Shown here one piece after another: positions 35,950 to 46,700 of a stretch of DNA of 64,000 nt. Positions within the stretch are counted from its first letter, which is position 1. Each line of letters opens with the position of its first letter. This stretch comes from Hydractinia symbiolongicarpus (taxonomy: Eukaryota; Cnidaria; Hydrozoa; Anthoathecata; Hydractiniidae). The translations under genes were made by a program, and so were the position numbers. The stretch is taken from contig NC_079889.1 of the NCBI RefSeq assembly GCF_029227915.1, forward strand, positions 5,642,001 to 5,706,000. The letters run 5' to 3'. The notes beneath the pieces were generated by a model that was not told where the DNA came from, searched no databases, and saw nothing but the letters and a program-made list of their open reading frames with translations.

Positions 35950-36820
35950 CGTTATATAATAATGTGTTTAACGTTTCAAGTAGACCAGATTTTTTCCATC
36001 AACTTGTCTAACTAGTTTTTCTTCTTTTTATGCTAAAAATATATAAATGGGAGATTGATTTGATTTTGATTTTGCCCTCCAAATATTCGAACCTTCTAGA
36101 ACCATTAAAATTTTTATGATGTCACTTTTAAAAGTAACTTGAAAATCATATATTAAATTTAACGCATTAAGAACGATCCGCCGACGTAACTTGAAAATAT
36201 CTATCTTCGGCAGTACTCTAAGCTGTTACAAATAAATAACCATAAAAACGAAATATAAAAGAATTTGACCTGAAGTATTTGATACTTTTGACCTGCACAC
36301 AAGCTATTGCTCCTGCCTATTTTTATTTGTAAATCACAAGATCATAATACTCCCTCCAACCTACTTTTTTGGTGCGAGACAAGAAAACCTTTTTACGCGC
36401 CTCTGTGTCAAAGCGCAAAACATGCTGCGCAAACGTGAAAATGAGCTATGCTCCTTGAGATCATCCATCAAAAAGACGTTACCAGTATAATTTTTGTACC
36501 TTTGTACCTGAAACCTGAAAGCGAAATTATAGAATTTGGAGTAAAATTGACAATATTTTCTTCTTCCTCAGCAACAACCATACTGGGGTATCCTTATATA
36601 CTAAATACTTATGTACTGTTTTACCCCCCAGCTTTCAAAATTTTCTCTTCGGGCCTGTTTTCATGTGAGTGCGTATGCTGTACGTAGATCAAAGAAATTT
36701 TTTTGTGCGAATGTATCACAAACTTTCTTCTTAGACTTGTTTTCATTAGCCCAAACAAAGAACCTATGTTTTCTCTAAAATTGCAAGTGTGTTTACTTAA
36801 ATCTCAGGCTGTAACCCTAC

Positions 36821-37130
36821 TTGGTCCAGGGGATGGGGACGGATGCCGAACCCCCTGCCGGGTTTTTTTTATAACTCTTTTTTGCTATGCTGTATGATCA
36901 ATATGTAAAACTACCCTTTAAATTTCTTTGAAATCATTTTATAAGGGTAAGGATGAAATATTATCCTTTTTCACGCGAATTATGCAAAATATGTTAAATA
37001 ACGTCAGAAATTCGTTCCTGTCCTGACGTAGTATAAGTGTGCCAAGTTTGATTGAATTTAAAGAAAAAGCCTATCAAAAGTTGTGAAAGGAGGGAGGGGG
37101 AGTAGTATGTTAAAAAACCCTGGACCCAAT
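36821..37130. mobile_element. possible 310-bp MITE
   Basis: Left end TTGGTCCAGGGG and right end CCCTGGACCCAA are inverted with one base difference. The interior has no coding frame. No clear target duplication was seen, so the element call is tentative. It lies about 600 bp before the gene A start codon. Confidence 0.4.
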
Positions 37131-37664
37131 AGTTTTAAACAGGGGCACGCAAAGTAAACATATATGGAAATTCTGAAGTGAATGAAATTCTTAATTTAAT
37201 TGACAGGAGAATTTCAGGAGTAAAAAACACTGCAGAACTTTGTATTCAGTAAAATGTTTTTTAAACTAACCGAAGTACATTTTTAGTTTTATCATAGAAA
37301 TATCATTAAAATATCTCTATGGTTTGTTTTATCATTGTTAAAATCATTGTCAAAATATTTGAATAACTTTCTTTTCCCTGAATGAGGCGATTATAAGGCT
37401 CAATACACTATTTACCTTTAATAATGGCCCCAGTATAGTGCTCAACCGAGGAATTAGGGTAAATAATTTAACCAGTTTTAATAAGAACGTGTAAGTTTTT
37501 ACTAAGAAACAACTTATAAGCTACGTCAAAGACGTAAGTGTGATGTATGGCTTTTAATTAGGGCAGCTTTCAGTTTGTATATATGTTGTCGTGTCAGTGT
37601 TTATTTAGTCGAGCAAGGTTTGACACATTACACATTCCTGTAAAATAATGTACAACATTTAGTG

Positions 37665-37670
37665 TATAAA
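37665..37670 (+). promoter_or_regulatory. possible TATA box of gene A
   Basis: TATAAA lies 68 bp before the gene A ATG. In AT-rich DNA such words occur by chance, so the support is only position. Confidence 0.3.
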
Positions 37671-37737
37671 TATTTTTAAAAAGCAGGTTATAAACAATAG
37701 TCAGAAAAAATAGTTAATTTAAAGTCAGAACACGAAA

Positions 37738-40700
37738 ATGAGTTCAGGAATCAGATCAAGAGAGGTGAGTTATTTAGTTGATATAGAACTAAAAAATTTA
37801 AACTAGAGATTGTAGAGTTTCAGCGAAGATGAATGAAATAGAAGGCAATGTATTTGTATAAGAAGTTATTTGGTACTAAGAAGATTATAGTAACTGTAAA
37901 ACGCAAACTCGTACCAGTGCCTTTTGTCTCTTTTTTACTAATAGGAGAGAAAAGGCGCTGGGGACGAGTTTGTGTAAAACAAACAATACTTGAGTCTTCA
38001 AAAAGCTATCACCCAACCAACGAACGCCTAGTATTTATACGAAGAGTGGTTTGCCATGCTCACAAAAGCTATTATATCAGTTAACGTATTCGAAAAATCA
38101 ATTCCTTAGTAAATTTTGATGGTGATGTTGAAAATATCCGCTTCTTACAAACCGTTGTTTTATTTAAATGTAACCATAAAATAGTCTAACAATGAACATC
38201 TTATCTTAAGCCACAAAAATCAAGAAAAAAAACTGGAGAAGAGGTAGCAAAAATCTTTTGCGAGCTCGGAGCCGATCCTCCTGGATTTGAAAAATGTTAC
38301 ATCGATGACTACATTGGTAAGAATAGTCGTTCGTGCAGTCGTTTGTTCAGTCGCTCGTTTATTTGTAGGTCTATTTTTGAGTCTATCGATCTCGTGTAGG
38401 TTATGGAATTTTTGCGACGATTAACTTCCAGAAGAATGATTTCTTGTTGGAGTACCCTGGTACTTTGCTAACAGAAGAGGAAGGTGATGAGTTGATGAAA
38501 ACTTATCCAGATGACATAGGATCGTTCCTATTTTTTTATAAAAATAAATGGTAAGTCACCTACCGTTACTTTTTCTTTCAGACAGAATATTTTCTCAAAA
38601 AATATTTTCTTACCTACAAAAGCACACAAAGTGATTCATTTCGAATATAAAATGTGTAAACTTAAACAAGTACGTAAGATTGTTGATGTAACATCTGACT
38701 TTTATGTTATAGCATTGATGCAACACACGAAGAAAGGTTAGGAAAATACGTCAACGATTCAAAGTTTCCCAACTCTGCAATGAAAAGTGTTTTGTTAAAT
38801 GGACGCCTGCACTTGTGCTTATTTGCACTAAAAGACATTTGCCCTGGTGAGGAGTTGCGATACTCGTATGGAGCTAGCGGTCTTTGGTGGAGAAAGGTTT
38901 GTGAATTTCTCTTTATGTTAATGCATCAAGCCTATGCGTGCCTACATTGAATACTGTCTTTTTATAGGATAAGAGGTCCAAGGTAAAATACACTTTAAGT
39001 AAACTAAAGGAAAAGAATAAGAAGGTAATTATATTATTTAGATGTGCACGAAATGTGATTAATTTTAAAATAATAACCATTCCACATTTGACACAACCTT
39101 TTAGAAAAACAGTGATTGTGACGTTGACTTTGCACTGGCAAGAAGTCTATACATAAAAGATGGATTAACATTTATTGATGTGGATCCACAGAATAAGGTA
39201 CTATTTGATAATTGGGCACTTTATCTACATAATGAAAATTGGTATCATAAGATTTTGAATCTTGTTAAAGTATACGTTCTGCTTAGATACTCAAAATAGA
39301 TTTACCAAAAAAACTTTTAAACTTAGCTAATGCCCAATATATGAAATTTAGTCTTGAAAGTCCAGAATCTTAAGAAATTTTAACAAAATCACAAGGCTGA
39401 AAATATCTCAAGTTCATTATAACACGTAAAATAGCCCTTATACTATGAATTATTTTACTTCTGCAGGCTAGAAAACAGAAGACAGTTGACGATGGCGGGG
39501 AGAATATAGTTGAGAGCGTGAACGAATTTTCAAATACAGTTAGTTTTTATTATTTTCCATTATATATCGATTTCGCAATTATAACACGCAATCTTTGGTA
39601 AAATAGCCTTTATACTATGAATTGTATTACTTTCGTAGGGTAGAAGACAAGAGACAGTTGACAAAGGCGGGGAAAATACAGTTGAGAGCGCAAGGGAATT
39701 TTCAAATACAGTTAGTTTTTAATATTTCTAAATCTATATTGATATCGCAATAATAACACGCTGTTCATTCCAAAAATTTGCTCCTGTAGGATAAAAGACA
39801 GGCGACAGGTGAGGGAAGCATTAACGATACAACTGAGAGCTCAAAACCAGTTCTAGATATGGTTAGTTTTAAACATTTCTCATTTTAAACTGGCTTTCTA
39901 ATTACATTACCAGTTTTCTTAACCGAAGCTAAAATGTAAGTGCATGTATAATTGCAATGTATTAATATATTTTGACTGTTACTTGCTAGACATGGAAGAG
40001 TAAAAACAAGTTTATTTGTTTATTAATTCCTTCATTATTTAGTATTCTTGTAGGGCATTTTATACATTTTCTTGAGCTTGTTATTTTTACTCTCTGTGCC
40101 TGTAGAAAGTGGAAGTATTGCCAACTCAAGAATACAATGCGGCGGAAATTGTAAATGAAATTTTTAATCCTACCGATGGTCAGGAAAAGGTAACGTACCT
40201 TACTGCTTAATCAGCACTTAAGGAAGTTTTTTATATGAGCATTTTGGACTGACAAGTTGCCTAACACTCTTTACAAATGCCAAAATGACTATCAGTGGTA
40301 ACAGAATGCTATAGTTATAGTAGCAATACGTGTTTACTTTTAGTTTGCTGATGTCGATGAATTAACATTAGAAGTTAGACGCTTACGTGTATGTTTACTT
40401 AGGATCTTCTGTAAAACTATCTGATTTTATCGATTTAGGCTCTTTACTTTATTTTATTTTACGATTTTACGATCTTATTTTATTTAAAGGAACGTCGTTA
40501 TAAGAGGAAATGTTCTAAAAGCGATTGGAAATATATCCTATGCTATTTTCGTAGAAATAAATAACAAAATACCATAATATGACACAAGGAAATGACAAGC
40601 ATTTGTTTTGTTTCAATTTTACAAAATAATTAAAATGTAGATTTAATTCAAGATCGGCAAATAATTTACACTGACAATATACCCATTTTTAGGATAACCC

Positions 40701-43700
40701 GCTACCAGAAATGCCACCTATGAAACGTGTGAAGCGAAAAGAAAACTGTGATGAAAAGGTATTACAGTAATAACTTTTCCGACTTATTTTTTGACAAATC
40801 TTGTAACATTTACTAAGTATTTCTGAAAAATATACTTATTGAAGGATTTGAACGTCACAGAAAGATTGTGTCAGTTGATTCGGAGTGGAAATGTAGCTGA
40901 AGCCAAAAAAGTAAGCAATTCACCTTTGTTTATGGTTAACATTAGGTACCTACCGAAATTAATAGTTGTTAAAATTTTATTTAGACTTTCAATCTATGGG
41001 AAAAATCTTTGAGGAGCACTTTTCCACAGAAACGAAAACGAAAAGTGTGCACTTGTCCAGTCTGCTTTCAAGACAAGACTGATTTAGTGGTTCATCTTGT
41101 TCGAGTACATCAGATAACGGAAGAGAATGCCAAAAGTTATAAAAGCGGAATCAGTTCAAATAACGAGAGAAAAAGATTAGCCAACGAGCAAAGGAAAACC
41201 AAACCTCGATTTTACCGGAAAAAGATTTGTCCCATTCTGGGCTGCTCAAAAGTGGTTGTTCGAATAGAAAATCATTTGAGAGAAACACACAAAATTAAAG
41301 ATAACAAAAAATTTAAGGCTGCTCTGAAAGAGGCCATTGCTTTCGAGGAATTTACACCTAAAAATGGTTTAAGCGAAGATAGCGCGACAAGTAGTTGCAG
41401 CGAAAGTAGCGAACGGGAAGAGGAAAACAAGATCATGAGGAATGGTGGAATGAAGTACCTCAACGTTGCTGAAAATATGTCGCCTGTGAATTCCAATGAT
41501 AGCAGCGATGAAGATTGGTTTTCGAGAAAGGTTAGAAATATTGCGGAACGTAGGCGAGAAGAAAGAAAGCGTAGAACTAGTAAGAAAATTATTAACTTTG
41601 TTAATTGCAGATTTTGTTGACATACGATTGTGTGCCTGTTCAAAAAATAAATGTTTGATATTGGATGCCGTAATAATTTCTTTCTTCTTAAAGTGAGACG
41701 CACTGGAATTAAAATATTAACCTGTTGATTAATTCCCTGTTAAAAACAACATACTTCTCAAATCACATTTTATTTACGATTAAAAAACAGGTGAATCAAA
41801 CAAGATTACTTTCAAAAGTGCGCTGTTAAAAGACTAGGTTAAGCAAAGATGTTATAAAGTCGGAAAAATTTATTCTCATGTGACATTATGCAAATGTTTT
41901 TTTGCGCTTTGAATCTAAAAATCTTTATGACCTAGTGAGTTGAACAATGACTTTAATAACGAAATCAATATACACCCAAAACCCTCAATACAGATCTGGG
42001 CACGGCGGGCTATTTCCCGTGTGAAAATGCTTAACTCGTATTTTTCAAACGGCCTGGCTATTTTGTCAAGGATTGTTACATGGAGTTTGCGCCGCAATTC
42101 GACACTCCTTCAATTGCAACCTAGGTTTTCACAATAGCAGGTACAACAGCAGCGCGATGGAGAGATTTGTAGAAAAATAAAAATGGCTACCTGGCTAAAC
42201 ACACTGAAAGGTTGCTGCAAGTGTTTAAAGTTTTGATTTGGTATATAACGAGTAAAAAATGGATAAATTATTGTTATTTTATGGCTTTCGTAGCTACCGT
42301 TACTCATTATTGCATATAATAAAAAATAAAAAGAAGATGGGATGGAGGCAGCACAGCTAGCTAGCTGCCAGAACACACAGGACAGTCAAACAACAAAAAC
42401 TACTTTTGTGACACATTGTATCTCAATATGAAGCAAATAATAACACAACAACTCTGTTTAAATAAAACATATGAACTATGAAAACTTTTTTTTAATAAAA
42501 TATAAACTATCATATAGCTAGTGTTTTATAACATCTATTCACAGAAAAAAATGATGATGATCTAGAATTTGTTTTCTTTTGCAAGAGAAAATTTGGCATT
42601 GCCATGCTCATAAAAATAAAATATATTTGTATAAAATACATATTCTTTGATGTAAATATTATAAATTTTATGCTGTAATAGTCACCATACTTTCTATATG
42701 ATTACGTCGTAAACATTTATGTACCAAATGTTCTGACAAAACATTAATTCACACACATTTATATTAAAAAATTGATTTCTTTGAGCTTTCTAATTGGGAA
42801 AATTAATATTCATACTCTTGCGAAAGACACTATCTCACTGATTCACAAATATACATTGCAAATGTTATGCAAACAAAAAGTATATAGCAGAATAAGGAAA
42901 TAAGGAAAATATACATCTAACACGAACTATCAACATACTGAACTTTTAAACAAAAAACGGTGTCTAAATTTCTAAATCAGAAAAAACCTTTTTCATGAAA
43001 GCACTCTCACATAGTTGGCATTTCAAGTTATTTCTAACAAGCAGCAAGCAATGTTCACAACACATATCTCTCTCTGGTATGTAATCAGATCCTCTTGAAA
43101 CATAGTGCAACTTATCGTAACCGTTTTCTCTCAGATGCAACAATTGTATGTACTCGTGACGGAAAATTCTTGGCCAGCGACATTGGAAAGTGGTATTGTT
43201 AGAATACTTTACAATCATCTGGTGCTTTTGCTCCCGCCCTTCCATACTATTACATCCAATTCCGAAACCGTAGCACAGCAAAGTACTTTCAGCATGGAAA
43301 GGTATGCAGTTACATAAAGTCCATAAACTGGGTGAGACGCTTACATCATACCAACAGCTTGACTTGAAAAGTAGTTTACATTGCTTCTTTAAATCTTTTA
43401 AAAGTTCCAAATTGAAATTCTCTACACGTACTGATAGTGAAATAATTTTTCGCAAACATATGAACTGAAAATGGATTTGATGCAGCCTTATTTTCATTTG
43501 TTCACTCTTCAATTCATTTAAAATAAGTAAATTTAATTCTGGGAAATGACAAAGAAAGGCTTTACTCTCCTTTCCACGAAAACGAAAAGTGAAACTACTT
43601 TCATTCTTAGAACTGCTTTCATTAAACCACCGGATAATTTTTTTCGACAAAAAATTACATCCCATTGCTGAACGTATAAAATTAACAAATTTAATTAAAG

Positions 43701-46700
43701 CATGTGAGGAAGGTATATCTTTAAATGCTTTGTAGGAATTCAATGGAGCAGTTGCCAAACATAGATTGAATAACTTCATGAAGTGCTCTTTGACGACATT
43801 GTTCTTCAGATGAAGAGGTTCGCCTTTTGCTTTATCAATATAATGGCCAACCAAGGGGACTTCTTCTTGTCTACCTTTCAAAACTTTAGATATATAAGAT
43901 GTCAAGTTACTACGTTTCGTTGCACTATTTCCTTTGCATTTAACTTCGATTTCTTTTATTGCCTGTAAGAATGCGCGTACATATACAGAACTTTGTAAAC
44001 ATTCGCTCATCTATACACAGAACTCTAGCTAGCTACGGTTTAACGCATCTATTTTGCCTAAAAACCCTAAATTTTTCCTTGTTACTTGTGGATGAATGAA
44101 AACTTGCGAAAAAATTAATACATGAGAAAATTTAGTCAGAATAAAGCATAGCTAGCTATAGCTATACAATGGGACAACACATCCACAAAATATTTAGCTA
44201 GCTAGCTAGCTTTAAAGACAAGTTTTAATTTTTTTTATATGGATGGGTTTCTTGTATATATTGTGAAAAATTGAGAAGTCGGCTATATGAGACCTAAAAT
44301 ATACTTATACTCATAGGACATAGCCAGATAGACCATTAACACACCTTAGTTTACAGAATATAATAAAAAAGAAACAATTTAAAAATGGCCGCCATTTCTT
44401 AATTCCTGAGACTGCCATACGTAGCTTACTACAATTTTCCCATACTTCCGTTGCTTTTATTTACCAAAAAAACTTCAAAATTAAAAAATGTAAAACAACA
44501 GAATTGAAGATTCGTCTTACAACTTGCGTTTTAATGCCTTCAAATAGAAAAATAATACCATTTAATACTATTCTATACCCAACAAAGTTTGTTACTGGAA
44601 GGGTAAAATTGAAAGAGGCACTATTTCAAGACAGCTAAAAAGACATTCCACGATGTTCAACATAAGCATGTTTATATTCGATCGAAAGAAAATTTATTCG
44701 ACTTTCAAATTCTAGCGCTCGTAAAACCATCAGACACGTTTAAAACACATACCAGATAAAAGTATGGTACCATGTACCAAAGATATAATACTTACGGTCC
44801 TCGACCGTTTTTAAAAACCTACGGGCCGAAAAACGCGGACGCTTTTGATAAGCATTTCTTGGACCGTTTTTACCCGCCGTGGGGGTGTAATAATTAATAA
44901 AAATTAGGGTGATAATTTGCTTAGAAAACTATTTTTATGTACACTAGGCGAAAGACAAGAAGAAACTGTTTTGGTTAAGCATCGAAAATCTTCTTCCACG
45001 ATTTCTAGAGGTAGGTTTGTATGTTTTATAACTAACTATTACAAATAAACGATCTCTTCATTCATTTATTATTTCATTCACTCATTCATTCATTTTTCCA
45101 AAACAAGGCTACTTTCAATCGCGAAATTTAAAAAAAAGCAGATTTTCACTGAAACACGTCACCGTCTAAGCTCTAAAATGTGAATTTTCATAGTTGCCCA
45201 AGGCAAGTATAATTTTCCAGTTTTTAGGGGAGGGAGATTATCACAGGGGTGTGTATTTAAAACAAGGAGACCCTTATAACATTTCAAAGATTCTAGTGAT
45301 TCGAATATGAATAACCAGTTAAGTTCATTCTTTCTTTTGTTGGGGCGAAAAGAAGAAATACTACGTTAAAAGTTTTACATGGCAGTTAAAATTCCCAGAA
45401 AATTAAGCTGTAACTTTTTTAATAAGAAGATTTTTTTTAAGATCATTTACGAGTTTTTTTGTTTTTTGTTTTGGTTGATACGAATCTGAAAAAAAATTCT
45501 ATTGAGCGCCTCTTTCTTTTAGAGGGAACAATACTTGTTACATGGGGCGCTTAAATGAGGGAGGCGCTTATAAAAAAAAATAATTCTAGGGTGATTGGTT
45601 GCTGCTTGTTTCGTTGATTCGCTATTTTATTACTTTCACTGTTAATAATATACGATTCCTTGTCTCATCTTAGCTCCCTCCATAGCAAGTGTTGGTCCTT
45701 TATCTGTCGATTTAGAAGAAACGGAAGAAATAGGTATAACCATTATCCTAATTTCTGCGAAAGCGCATGTCCGTTTCACAAAACTATCCTAATTTCTCTC
45801 AAATACAAAAAAGAAAAGATGTTTTCTGTCCCAGTTAGCGCTTTTTTAGCACTTTAAACCGTTAAAAACAAAATTTTGCTGCTTATTTACAATTTATTCG
45901 GTTAATTTATAGAACCTGACTCAAATTTCCCAATTTTCAATGAGACACTAGGTATGTTTAGCTTTAAGTGCATATTTGATAAGAAGTCGTCATGGCACTC
46001 TTGATTGTTTAATTCATCCTTTCTGTTATGATATCACAATAATTGTCAATAAATCGTCTTTATCTCATCTCAGCTCCTTCCATAACGACGATTGAGCCTT
46101 TATCTGTCCGTTTCGAAGAAAAACAAGGACAAGGTATTATTTTTCATTCTATGACCTGTCTTATAAACAACCATTAAAAACTACAGTTTTCTTTTGATAA
46201 CAGAAGACCTTTAATGTATTTCTTGTGACGTACTCTACTTTTAATTTGTTTATTTATAGAACCTGTCCGTAGTAAATTGCCAATAACAAGCAAAAACGAT
46301 TCACTAGGTATGTAAGGTTTGACTTGTTTACCGAAAAAATCCCTCCTCTTTTGTAACAACGCTGCGTAAAAATTTTGCTCCTAAGATATGAGCATTTGAT
46401 ATGAACATATATTGAAGCGTGCAAGTTATGAAGAAAATATCGACTTTATTCTCTGTACATGATTTTTGCGTAACTTTTCTCATTAAACTTGTTTCTATCC
46501 AGCATTAAACAGGATTTAATTTTTTAAAGAAATTTGCCACTTTTGTTCAACTTAAAATTTATGCTTAAGAAACTTGAACTTAAACAGTGAGCAGAATTTT
46601 TAACCTAAAAGGATTCAAAGAAAAAACAGTCCGTAATAAGAACATTTTCTAATTGTTTGTAAGTAGCAGGATATTCTAAAAAAAATTATTTTGTTAATTT

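Noticed and set aside
37848-38084. 78-codon frame in gene A intron 1
   Set aside because: No continuation in phase with gene A exons and no motif.
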